Shown in pieces: positions 51,516 through 59,128 of a stretch of 64,000 nucleotides of DNA. The notes under the pieces were generated by a model, which saw nothing but the letters and a program-made list of their open reading frames with translations, did no database searches and was not told the origin of the DNA. Numbering within the stretch: position 1 is the first letter of the stretch; each line of letters begins with the position of its first letter. The DNA comes from Chloroflexota bacterium. Lineage in GTDB: Bacteria > Chloroflexota > Anaerolineae > UBA4142. Location: assembly GCA_016215025.1 (NCBI GenBank), contig JACRMI010000020.1, positions 17,815 to 81,814 of the forward strand, read 5' to 3'. The position numbers and the translations under genes are program-made.

Positions 51516-54320
51516 TCACACAGAATAGTTTGCTTCGCCTAACTCTAACCAAGATTTGGGAATCGACGGCTGAGCGGGTCTTGCGTGTGCATTCTTCTGC
51601 TGAATGTCTCTGGCAGAATTGGTAATAATTTTTGCGCCTTGCTGTTCCAGAATTTTCTGGCACACCTGCGCAACGACGGGATCAAATTGCGTTCCGGCAT
51701 TGGCCTTGAGTTCTTCGATGATCTGATCGATTTGCAAAGCGCGGTGGTACGGACGATCAGACGCCATCGATTCGATAGCGTCGGACACAGCCAGGATACG
51801 CGCTTCGATGGGAATTTCATCGCCGCGCAATTTGTCAGGATATCCTTTTCCGTCCCAGCGTTCGTGGTGATGGCGGACGAATGATGTTAGGTGCTGCAAT
51901 CCTCGCGTGCTTTGTAACAACTCAGCACCAATAGTCGTGTGCTGCTTGATCGATTCGTACTCCAAGCCACTCAACTTGCCGGGCTTGTGCAGAATTTGTT
52001 CGGCAACGCCAATCTTGCCAATGTCGTGCAGCCAACCGGCTTGGCGGAGAGCTTGGACGCGTTCCGGCATTAGCCCCATCGCCTCCGCAATCGCTGAAGC
52101 ATAATCGGCGACTTTGACGGCGTGTCCCATGACGTAAGGATCACGCGCATCGATCATCTTGGCCAAGGTCAAAAACAATTCGTCGTTGAGATCGTGGATC
52201 GCATTGCTCGCCGTTACGATTTGATGATTGGCTAGCGACAGTTCTTTGTTTAACCGTTTGAGTTCATTCTCGCTCAACTTGGTCCGCTCGACGTACTGGT
52301 TTTGAGCATAATTGATCACGACGAGGGGAACTGTAAAAACGACGACTCCCAAAACTCCCCAGCGACCATCCGCATAAATGATGCTCATGAACATCCCAAT
52401 ACAACTCATGGCCAGATAAAACACGGCGGTCCATCGAAATTGTTCGCGCCAAGTGCGCCAAATATTCAATTTTTCGGACAAGACGATGGCGACGCTCACC
52501 AATCCTGTCTCTACCAAAAAGACGCCACTCGCTGCGATGAGGGTCAAAATGGTAAGTGGAACCAAGTGCTCCAAATTCAATGGAATCATGGCAGCCCGAA
52601 AGATCGCGACGGGGACCATACCTGCCAGAACATGGACTGACCAATTGAAAGCAAATTGATGCAACTGGGTCTTGCGATTGTGGATTAAATGAGTGAATGC
52701 AATCGCCAAGCTCACGATTGCTACCCCTGGAATTTGAGCTAATAGCGCCGCAGCAAAGATCACAGTGACGGAAACAGAGAACGTGCTATCGCCATAAAGA
52801 CTAACCTCAAACCATTCTGCCAAAATCGCAAGCCCACTCAGAAATAGGATAAAGGTAAAATCAAATGGTTTGTTCTGATTCAACTGGGTTAGGGTAATTC
52901 CCAAGCCGAGAACAATGATAAATCCAACAAACACGCCGAGACAGGCGCCGGGGTAATAATCATTTTTGCGATGGTATCGTCGTCGGTCTTTGGCGAACTG
53001 GTTGATTGGGGGGGCTGTGGGATGAGTATCGCTAGGGACACTGGGAGCAGGCGTTTTGGACTTTGCCATGTTCTCTGGAAGTTTGGGCGGAATCTCATTG
53101 TCAAGTTTGACGGAGCGCGGAATATCCGAAGCGGCAACGACAGAGTTACGTCCTTTGAGTTTGGCTTGGTAGACAGCAATGTCCGCCTGATGAATTAGCT
53201 CATTCGGTTCGGTTGCATCGATGGGGAAACAAGCTACTCCAAAACTCATGGTGATCCGAATCGGCTTGGCGTTCGTCCTGACTTCAAATGTCGTGCGCTC
53301 GACAATCGCTCGAATCCGTTGGGCGATGGCGACGGCTTCGGTTCCCTCGGTCTCCGGCAAGGCGATTGAGAATTCCTCGCCGCCAAAACGTCCGGCAATA
53401 TCGTATTCACGCACCACCGAGTTGATGATCTTACCAATGCCTGAGATTACGATATCGCCAGCCAAATGACCGTACGTATTATTGATGTTGCGTAGATGAT
53501 CGAGGTCGGCCATGATGACCGCCATGGGGCGACCAAAGCGTTTGGCGCGTTCCAATTCCTTCGTGAACAGTCGGTTGAATTCACTCGAATTCAAGAGGTT
53601 CGTTTTCAAGTCGGTCGCTGCTTCTTTTCTGAGCTGCGGGACCATCAAGGCGCGGTAGGTAAGGACGAGCGGGGCGACGGCTGGCAAAGTCAACCAGGGA
53701 TTCATCGTCCAAACCACCGCCACCACATACCCTAGCATCGCATGAATCAATTCGGCTTGGACATTTTCCACATCGACACTGGCGGCTTGTTTCCAGGACA
53801 TGTTCCTCGCTACGATGAGAGCCTGCGTGAGAATCAATTGATTGGTGATGACGTAAACGAGGGCTGCTAAGAATGCCACTAAAACACTTGTAGCATCTTT
53901 CCAAGAGATTGAATCGATCTGGAATAGCACAAGCACGGCTCGGACCGCCATGCCGGAAATAATGAACATGGCGATGTTGAACGGCTGAAGATACCAATCG
54001 CGGAGGTCGCGGCTGTTGGTGACACGTTCTTTTGCCCATTCAATGGAGCAGGAAATGACGATCAAGAGACAAAACAAAAAGGGATGTAAAAGAAACAGCC
54101 CGGCGAAAACAAAAACCAGGGTAGAATAGTAAATTTTGCGATTGGGGGTATTGGCTTTAAAAAGCTGCGCCACGGTTGCCAGGATGGTCAGCGAAAGAAA
54201 AATTAACCATTGGTCTTGAAAGGGAATGGGATTCATCAAGGTGAGTCCCATTAACAGTATACCCAATAGGTAGATGAAAAAAATGTACGTCCAAGCTCGT
54301 TTCGACATTTTGTCCTTCAT
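51516..54320 (-). CDS. membrane GGDEF / HD-GYP dual c-di-GMP enzyme
   Basis: A 934-residue protein that can in principle both make and destroy cyclic di-GMP. Residues about 10-225 are seven or more transmembrane helices. A GGDEF domain follows at about 236-395, with G-G-E-E-F at 313-317 and DLDHLRNINNTYGHLAGD intact, so cyclase activity is plausible. A second membrane block lies at about 450-670. The HD-GYP phosphodiesterase domain (about 720-905) has H765-D766 (HDIGKIG), HHHERWDGKGYPD with GYP at 826-828, and SDAIESMASDRPY, all intact. It lies 79 bases after the subtilase stop in the same direction and so may be in the riboswitch-controlled operon. Confidence 0.95.
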   Translation of the reverse strand: MKDKMSKRAWTYIFFIYLLGILLMGLTLMNPIPFQDQWLIFLSLTILATVAQLFKANTPNRKIYYSTLVFVFAGLFLLHPFLFCLLIVISCSIEWAKERVTNSRDLRDWYLQPFNIAMFIISGMAVRAVLVLFQIDSISWKDATSVLVAFLAALVYVITNQLILTQALIVARNMSWKQAASVDVENVQAELIHAMLGYVVAVVWTMNPWLTLPAVAPLVLTYRALMVPQLRKEAATDLKTNLLNSSEFNRLFTKELERAKRFGRPMAVIMADLDHLRNINNTYGHLAGDIVISGIGKIINSVVREYDIAGRFGGEEFSIALPETEGTEAVAIAQRIRAIVERTTFEVRTNAKPIRITMSFGVACFPIDATEPNELIHQADIAVYQAKLKGRNSVVAASDIPRSVKLDNEIPPKLPENMAKSKTPAPSVPSDTHPTAPPINQFAKDRRRYHRKNDYYPGACLGVFVGFIIVLGLGITLTQLNQNKPFDFTFILFLSGLAILAEWFEVSLYGDSTFSVSVTVIFAAALLAQIPGVAIVSLAIAFTHLIHNRKTQLHQFAFNWSVHVLAGMVPVAIFRAAMIPLNLEHLVPLTILTLIAASGVFLVETGLVSVAIVLSEKLNIWRTWREQFRWTAVFYLAMSCIGMFMSIIYADGRWGVLGVVVFTVPLVVINYAQNQYVERTKLSENELKRLNKELSLANHQIVTASNAIHDLNDELFLTLAKMIDARDPYVMGHAVKVADYASAIAEAMGLMPERVQALRQAGWLHDIGKIGVAEQILHKPGKLSGLEYESIKQHTTIGAELLQSTRGLQHLTSFVRHHHERWDGKGYPDKLRGDEIPIEARILAVSDAIESMASDRPYHRALQIDQIIEELKANAGTQFDPVVAQVCQKILEQQGAKIITNSARDIQQKNAHARPAQPSIPKSWLELGEANYSV

Positions 54321-54341
54321 GCGTAGAAAGGATAGAATGAA

Positions 54342-54381
54342 GGATGCGGAGTAAAGAACACCGTTGTTCCACTCCGCATCC
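54342..54381 (-). other. long intercistronic hairpin before the GGDEF/HD-GYP gene
   Basis: GGATGCGGAGT (54342-54352) and ACTCCGCATCC (54371-54381) form a perfect 11-bp stem. The loop carries an extra GAACA/TGTTC pair. There is no T-run on the minus strand, so it is more likely an mRNA-processing, stability or repeat element than a terminator. Confidence 0.65.
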
Positions 54382-54399
54382 CGGCTAGTTCGCGAGTTT

Positions 54400-55944
54400 C
54401 TAGGGACCCCAGTAATCGCTGCCCCAACTGGCGCTGCCCCAACTGGCTGAGTCCCAATTCGCGCTGCCCCAGCTTGCAGAACCCCAGCTCGCAGAACCCC
54501 AACTGGCGCTGCCCGAGTTTGCCGGACTGGTCCCCGTAAACAGCATTTTGCTGATTGCCAAACCGGTGTTCGCAGTTCCCGTCGTCGTTCCCATTACCGC
54601 GGCATAAACATCCAAGTAGCCCGCCCCAGCTTTTGTCGCACTGTACCCTGCCCAACTCTTGTTCGCCGTTGCCTTCAGCCGATATTTGACTTGGTCCGGA
54701 TTGAGTTTTGGTTCGTCCTGCAGCAGTTGCGCCACCGCACCGGCTACCATTGGCGCAGACGTCGATGTGCCCGACATGCGGAAGTAAGTCGGTGAGCCAT
54801 TTACCTTGACAACGTTAGCCGGGTGATCGGTTGGCAAACTACCATTGGTGTTGCCCATCAGACTGACGATGTTCTTGCCAGGGGCTACGAGATCCGGTTT
54901 GTCGAACCCATCGGAAGTTTTGCCATACACCGAAAAGGCAGCCACGGCATCGTCAGACAATGTAGCGGTGCCTTTATCATCGGTTGCGCCGACGGTGATG
55001 ACAAAGGGATCGTTCGCCGGGGGATAAATTGTGCCACTGCCACTGTTGCCAGCCGAAACCACGACCACAATTCCATTCAACCAAAGAATTTCAGCGGCAG
55101 CATCAATCGGACTCGTGTGGTACGATTCAGCTACGGTGCTGTTAATGGAAATATTAACGACCCGAATGTTGTAGGTGTTTTTATTTTGCAGGACCCATTG
55201 CAGTCCTTGGACTAGCGTTTTGGCTGTGCCAGCGCCGTTGTTCAAATCATCGCTGACTTTGACATTGATGATGTTAGCTTGCGGCGCAACGCCAATGTAC
55301 GCCCCATTCGACATGCGCCCGTTGCCGCCGACAACGCCTGCCACGTGACTGCCATGTCCGTAGGCATCGAACGTGGTTACATTATAACCGTTATTGAATC
55401 CAACATTGGCAACCACGCGATTGACACCCATAATTGAATAAAGATCGGTTTGCCAATTCACACCGCTATCTACGACTGCAACGCCAATGCCTTGACCTTG
55501 GAACTTTTTGAGCCATCCTTGATCGGACCGAATAGCTTTAATATAGTTGTTGGCGAGCAGACCGGTTGTGGTGCAATCTGCACAATCGGTTTGTTTCACT
55601 GGCGCATCCCAGGAAATCGCATGCACGCCGTACGTGGATGCCAATTGGGATACATCTTTGGCTTTAACTTGTGCGGCAAAACCATTGATCATCCAAAGAT
55701 CGTCGGTTATCCTGCCGCCAAGTGTCGCGAGCAAGTTTTCCACCTGTGAGTCTTTCGTCGATTTTTGGACGATGATGCTCACGGTTGCATCGGGCTGTGC
55801 GAATGCCATTTCTAACAAGAGAGGTTGCACTTGCGCCGCAGAAATCGATACTGGAGTTGCTACCGGAATGAGTGCGATCAGCGCAAGCAACACCAAAACG
55901 CCGAATGCACTCTTCCAATTGAGACTGTGAAACGATGATGACAT
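54400..55944 (-). CDS. secreted subtilase (S8 peptidase) with C-terminal Trp-Gly repeats
   Basis: A 514-residue secreted serine protease from ATG 55944 (MSSSFHSLNW); a TTG at 55989 is in frame. The signal anchor is at about 12-35. An I9-like inhibitory propeptide (residues about 45-115, DATVSIIVQKSTKDSQVENL) precedes the catalytic domain. The triad is D159 (AVVDSG), H197 (GHGSHVAG) and S394 (GTSTSAP), with oxyanion N300 (SAGNSG). The C-terminal 37 residues (478-514) are seven tandem five-residue units of the form S-A-S-W-G, one being S-A-N-W-D, ending in DYWGP. The neighbouring small peptide has the same motif. No cell-wall anchor such as LPXTG is visible. Confidence 0.95.
   Translation of the reverse strand: MSSSFHSLNWKSAFGVLVLLALIALIPVATPVSISAAQVQPLLLEMAFAQPDATVSIIVQKSTKDSQVENLLATLGGRITDDLWMINGFAAQVKAKDVSQLASTYGVHAISWDAPVKQTDCADCTTTGLLANNYIKAIRSDQGWLKKFQGQGIGVAVVDSGVNWQTDLYSIMGVNRVVANVGFNNGYNVTTFDAYGHGSHVAGVVGGNGRMSNGAYIGVAPQANIINVKVSDDLNNGAGTAKTLVQGLQWVLQNKNTYNIRVVNISINSTVAESYHTSPIDAAAEILWLNGIVVVVSAGNSGSGTIYPPANDPFVITVGATDDKGTATLSDDAVAAFSVYGKTSDGFDKPDLVAPGKNIVSLMGNTNGSLPTDHPANVVKVNGSPTYFRMSGTSTSAPMVAGAVAQLLQDEPKLNPDQVKYRLKATANKSWAGYSATKAGAGYLDVYAAVMGTTTGTANTGLAISKMLFTGTSPANSGSASWGSASWGSASWGSANWDSASWGSASWGSDYWGP
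54403..54513 (-). repeat. tandem 15-bp repeat encoding SASWG units
   Basis: Seven imperfect copies of a 15-base unit (for example GCCAGTTGGGGCAGC on the coding strand) at the 3' end of the subtilase gene. The third-position variation between copies shows that the protein motif, not the DNA, has been kept. Confidence 0.85.
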
Positions 55945-55964
55945 AGCGCTATACTCTTCCCAAA

Positions 55965-56027
55965 CTAGTATGCCGAACCGCTTCCCCAATTAATACAGCT
56001 TCTGATTGGAACTCTGTTTTTTTCCAT
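55965..56027 (-). CDS. micro-ORF, 20 codons, containing NWGS
   Basis: ATG at 56027 is preceded by AAGGAG with a six-base spacer, a better ribosome-binding site than that of the subtilase. The product starts MEKNRVPIRS and ends CINWGSGSAY. It shares a W-G-S motif with the subtilase tail and the upstream peptide. It stops 20 bases before the subtilase ATG. It could be a leader for translational coupling or a tiny secreted product. No transmembrane segment. Too short for statistical support, so the evidence is the ribosome-binding site, position and motif. Confidence 0.45.
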   Translation of the reverse strand: MEKNRVPIRSCINWGSGSAY

Positions 56028-56058
56028 CTGTTTCTCCTTCGAACCAGTTGCGATGGTT

Positions 56059-56316
56059 CTAATGACCCGATTGTTGTGAATCGCTCGTATCGACTTTGTT
56101 ACCCCAGCTTGCCGCCGTTTTGACTACGGGGCAATTCAAAGTAAGAGCCCCTTCTTGGCAAACGCTGTTTCCCCAGCTTGCAGCGATCAGTGATTGCGTT
56201 ATAGGCCTATCAATGGGAATCGCCAAAAGTAACGCTAACAAGATTGCCGCTAACAAGACACCAAGAAAAATCTTTTGACCCATGCTCTTTGAACCAGTTA
56301 CGAATTTTGCGTCCAT
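56059..56316 (-). CDS. small single-TM peptide with two AASWGN motifs
   Basis: An 85-residue protein from ATG 56316, with AAGGAG six bases upstream. A basic N-terminus (MDAKFVTGSKSMGQK) and one hydrophobic helix (IFLGVLLAAILLALLLAIPI) predict an N-in, C-out anchor or signal. The external part of about 50 residues has two copies of AASWGN, separated by SVCQEGALTLNCPVVKT with two cysteines, and a hydrophilic tail. The A-S-W-G core is the same as in the repeats of the adjacent subtilase. It is the first gene after the c-di-GMP riboswitch. It may be a substrate, inhibitor or partner of the protease (inference). Confidence 0.8.
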   Translation of the reverse strand: MDAKFVTGSKSMGQKIFLGVLLAAILLALLLAIPIDRPITQSLIAASWGNSVCQEGALTLNCPVVKTAASWGNKVDTSDSQQSGH

Positions 56317-56360
56317 CTCCGGCTCCTTTTGAAAAGACGGTCCTTTTCTCTCGATTTAAA

Positions 56361-56389
56361 ACAAAATCCGACTCGAACTTCGAGTCGGG
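56361..56389 (-). terminator. riboswitch expression-platform terminator
   Basis: On the minus strand CCGACTCG-AAGTT-CGAGTCGG is followed by ATTTTGTTTT. It lies between the c-di-GMP aptamer and the peptide gene, the usual place for a regulated intrinsic terminator. Confidence 0.85.
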
Positions 56390-56404
56390 TTGCTTTTCGC
56401 CTGT

Positions 56405-56495
56405 ATCACTACGGCAACCCGGCTGTCCTATCCAGATTGATGGAGGACCCGTGGCTTTGCGTCCCCACCTCGCGATGGGTTTGCCCTTTCGTTCG
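56405..56495 (-). ncRNA. cyclic di-GMP-I (GEMM) riboswitch aptamer
   Basis: On the minus strand the conserved aptamer blocks appear in order: AAAGGGCAAACCC, a GCGA tetraloop closing CCATC/GGTGG, GGGGACGCAAAGCC (the core and tetraloop-receptor strand), a second stem (GGGTCCTCC ... GGATAGGAC) and AGCCGGGTTGCCG. This order and these sequences match the Vc2-type c-di-GMP-I class. The GGG before CAAACC is kept, which favours c-di-GMP over the cGAMP-binding variant. The segment GGGTTGC can also pair with GCAACCC at the foot of the terminator, giving a possible on/off switch. It is upstream of the peptide/subtilase genes. Confidence 0.95.
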
Positions 56496-56539
56496 TCAAG
56501 TTGAAATGTGCAAAGGGTACTCTAGTACCACTGTCACCA

Positions 56540-56567
56540 TATTAAGTGGTGAATCCCAAAAACTCAA
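56540..56567 (-). promoter_or_regulatory. candidate promoter of the riboswitch operon
   Basis: On the minus strand TTGAGT (56567-56562), a 16-base spacer, and TTAATA (56545-56540). The predicted start is about 35 bases before the aptamer. A GGTAC/GTACC palindrome lies just downstream at 56516-56529. Confidence 0.45.
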
Positions 56568-56611
56568 TAAGCAAACGTGTAAGTTCAAATAAGCCATGTT
56601 CTTAGCACGTC

Positions 56612-56628
56612 ATAGGGAATTTCCCTAT
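56612..56628. promoter_or_regulatory. 17-bp perfect palindrome upstream of the riboswitch promoter
   Basis: ATAGGGAATTTCCCTAT is a perfect palindrome with a central T. It lies between the response-regulator stop codon and the predicted riboswitch promoter and is a candidate operator for a dimeric regulator such as the adjacent LuxR-type protein. Confidence 0.45.
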
Positions 56629-56632
56629 ACGA

Positions 56633-57268
56633 TTATTCTTCCCTCACCAATCCCATTTTGATGGCGTATCGAACGAGACTAGCCGTGTCATGCAGATTGA
56701 GTTGCTGCATCAATTGCGCGCGAAACGCATCCACGGTTTTTGGACTTACTTTTAGCTTGGCGGCAATTTTTTTGCGATTTTCACCTTGGGCGATCAATTG
56801 CAGCACCTGAATTTGACGCGGTGTTAATTTCTTAAAGCCTTCCGGTTTCTGCGCTTCGCCCACCACATGCTGGGCTGCTGCCGGGCTGAGATAGGTCTCG
56901 CCCCGCGCAACGGAACTGATGGCAAGTTCAAGCTCTGGTAACCGCGCTCCCTTTAGCAAATACCCTTTGGCGTTTGCATTCAATGCCTGCATGACATATT
57001 CTTTGTCAGAATGCATCGAAAGGATGATGACACGGATTTGAGGTACGGCTTTGACCAGTTGGGCAGTTGCCGGAATGCCACCTAGCTTTGGCATCGTCAC
57101 GTCCATGAGAACGATATCCGGCTTGTATTTGATTCCCAGTTCGACGGCTTCGTTGCCATCGTTCGCTTCTGCCACCACCTCAACGTTTTCGATTTGCTCA
57201 ACAAGCGCACGGATGCCGGCGCGAACTAGCTCGTGATCGTCCGCCAGCAAAACCCGAATGGGTGGCAT
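56633..57268 (-). CDS. NarL/FixJ-family response regulator
   Basis: A 211-residue response regulator. The receiver domain has the acidic pair D10-D11 (LLADDHELVRAG), phospho-acceptor D56 (IVLMDVTMP) and K in YLLKGA. The C-terminal LuxR-type helix-turn-helix (LTPRQIQVLQLIAQGENRKK, then IAAKLKVSPKTVDAFRAQLM) binds DNA. Its start overlaps the stop of the kinase gene by one base (TAATG), so the two are a coupled pair. Possible targets are its own operon and the peptide/subtilase operon immediately downstream. Confidence 0.96.
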   Translation of the reverse strand: MPPIRVLLADDHELVRAGIRALVEQIENVEVVAEANDGNEAVELGIKYKPDIVLMDVTMPKLGGIPATAQLVKAVPQIRVIILSMHSDKEYVMQALNANAKGYLLKGARLPELELAISSVARGETYLSPAAAQHVVGEAQKPEGFKKLTPRQIQVLQLIAQGENRKKIAAKLKVSPKTVDAFRAQLMQQLNLHDTASLVRYAIKMGLVREE

Positions 57269-58920
57269 TACTCTTTTCTCCTTTGGCTTCGTCGTTCTTT
57301 AAGAGGATTGTAGGGTTCGAAAGCAACCTGGACTTGAATGCGCGTCCCTTGGGCAGGTGCCGAGTGCATGCTTACGTTTCCACCAACCAGCATCACGCGT
57401 TCGCGCAATCCCAGTAATCCCATACTCGTCCCGCGGGTTGCTTGAGCGAGGACCTTGGCAACATCCATGCCAATCCCATTGTCTTGGATCGTCAGGTTGA
57501 GTTCAGCCCCTTCCTGTTTCAAATCAACCAAAACCTCGGTGGCTTGAGCATGACGGATGACATTGGTGATCGCTTCTTGAATGACGCGATAACAGACCGT
57601 TTCGATTTCGCTGGCGGGGCGTCTGTCCAAAGGTGTTGCTGTGAACTGAATATTGAGACCGGTGCGTTGGGCTTGCCGTTCCAGATACCAATCCGCGGCG
57701 GGGACCAATCCAAAATCGTCCAACATCGAAGGACGTAATTCCAGCGACATGCTTCGGACTTTTTGCAGGATGTGTTCAACGGTGTTGAGGGTATCCTCTA
57801 AACGAATCTGGGCGATTGGGTCCGCCACACCCGGTTCGATCATTTGCAGACTCATTTGCACGCTCGTGACAGCTTGTCCAATTTCATCGTGTAGCTCGCG
57901 CGCAATCTCGCGGCGTTCGCTTTCTTGAATTTCCAAAAGGCGCTTGGAGAGCGCCTTCATGCGTTCTCGACCGAGGCGCACTTCTTCAAACAACAACTTT
58001 TGCTCCTCTTGCGCCTGAATCGTTTTGCTTATGTCACGGGAAATACCCATAAAACCAATAGTCGTCCCATTGCTATCACGCAGAACCGAAGCCGAAAGCA
58101 ATGCGGGAAAGATTTCGCCGTTTTTTCTTTTGTTAAGGATCTGTCGGACAAATTGGTCTTCGGTGTGTGTACTCTGGTTGACCGAACGGCTTTCGGTTGG
58201 GTTGGCGTAGAGAATGTCGATATTTTTCCCCAAGACTTGATTCTGCCGATAGCCAAACGTTCTCTCTGCTGCTCGATTGAATTCCGTGATCCGACGATCC
58301 ATATCGACGGCAATAATCATGTCCAGGGAACTATCGATAATATTGCGCGCATAATCCTGGGAGGTCTTGAGGGCTTGTTCGGCTTGTCTTTGCGACGTAA
58401 TGTCGCGTATGATGGCAGCCAATCCCACGGGATTGTTTGCGGCATCCCGAATTAACGAAATTCCCACCTCGCCAAGAAACTCAGTGCCATCTTTCCGCAA
58501 AAATGAAAACTCTGATCTTGTGTTTTCTCCACTGGCGATGAGTCGCCGCACGTTCTCTCGTATTTGAGCTTGGTCCTTTTTGGCGACAAAATCAATTCCA
58601 TTGCGACCGATCAATTCGTCTTTGCTTGCGCAACCATGCATTCGTACGAGTGCATCATTGACCGCCATCAAATTTCCTTTAAGGTCATATACCGAAATAC
58701 CGTCGCTGGCGGCATCGAAAATTGCGCTGTGGTATCCTAGTATTGCCGCAAGCAGAACGTCGTGCTGTGTCTGTTCCGCTTCGCGTTCTAAATGGAGACT
58801 TGTTACCTGGGGTTTTATTGTCTCTTTGAGGGGAGACCGGACTAGTTTCTTGCTCGATGATTGTTTGTGCGGTTGGCGTTGGCTATGTCGTTTGCTTCGG
58901 TTCTTGGTTTGTTCGGGCAT
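57268..58920 (-). CDS. PAS-PAS histidine kinase (HisKA_3 type)
   Basis: A 550-residue cytoplasmic kinase from ATG 58920 (MPEQTKNRSKRH); an upstream start at 58995 adds 25 residues. The Lys/Arg-rich N-terminus has no membrane segment. Two PAS domains follow at about 70-185 and 195-310 (HSAIFDAASDGISVYDLKGN, IIDSSLDMIIAVDMDRRITE). The dimerisation helix carries the phospho-accepting His in ERREIARELHDEIGQAVTSV. The HATPase domain has EAITNVIRHAQAT, DNGIGMD and GTSMGLLGLRERV. It phosphorylates the downstream NarL-type regulator. The signal is unknown, probably internal redox or small molecule. Confidence 0.95.
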   Translation of the reverse strand: MPEQTKNRSKRHSQRQPHKQSSSKKLVRSPLKETIKPQVTSLHLEREAEQTQHDVLLAAILGYHSAIFDAASDGISVYDLKGNLMAVNDALVRMHGCASKDELIGRNGIDFVAKKDQAQIRENVRRLIASGENTRSEFSFLRKDGTEFLGEVGISLIRDAANNPVGLAAIIRDITSQRQAEQALKTSQDYARNIIDSSLDMIIAVDMDRRITEFNRAAERTFGYRQNQVLGKNIDILYANPTESRSVNQSTHTEDQFVRQILNKRKNGEIFPALLSASVLRDSNGTTIGFMGISRDISKTIQAQEEQKLLFEEVRLGRERMKALSKRLLEIQESERREIARELHDEIGQAVTSVQMSLQMIEPGVADPIAQIRLEDTLNTVEHILQKVRSMSLELRPSMLDDFGLVPAADWYLERQAQRTGLNIQFTATPLDRRPASEIETVCYRVIQEAITNVIRHAQATEVLVDLKQEGAELNLTIQDNGIGMDVAKVLAQATRGTSMGLLGLRERVMLVGGNVSMHSAPAQGTRIQVQVAFEPYNPLKERRSQRRKE

Positions 58921-59043
58921 ACGAGTCCTTAATGTGCTTGCTATGATACGATTATACCCTGATTTACCTGGAATCGGAAAGTTGCTTACTCCCATTTATG
59001 AGTGCAATCAATGTGTCAGCGCGCAATCGAAAAGTCGCAATTC

Positions 59044-59083
59044 AAAAAACTAAACGCCTGCCGACAAAATTGGCAGGCGTTTT
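59044..59083 (-). terminator. Rho-independent terminator
   Basis: On the minus strand AAACGCCTGCC pairs with GGCAGGCGTTT around a nine-base loop, followed by AGTTTTTTG. It ends the transcript of the 7TM/PAS/GGDEF gene before the kinase gene. Confidence 0.88.
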
Positions 59084-59128
59084 CGTTTAGCGCATGTCAT
59101 AGCCGAGGGCCGTTGAAGGAGCATCTGC

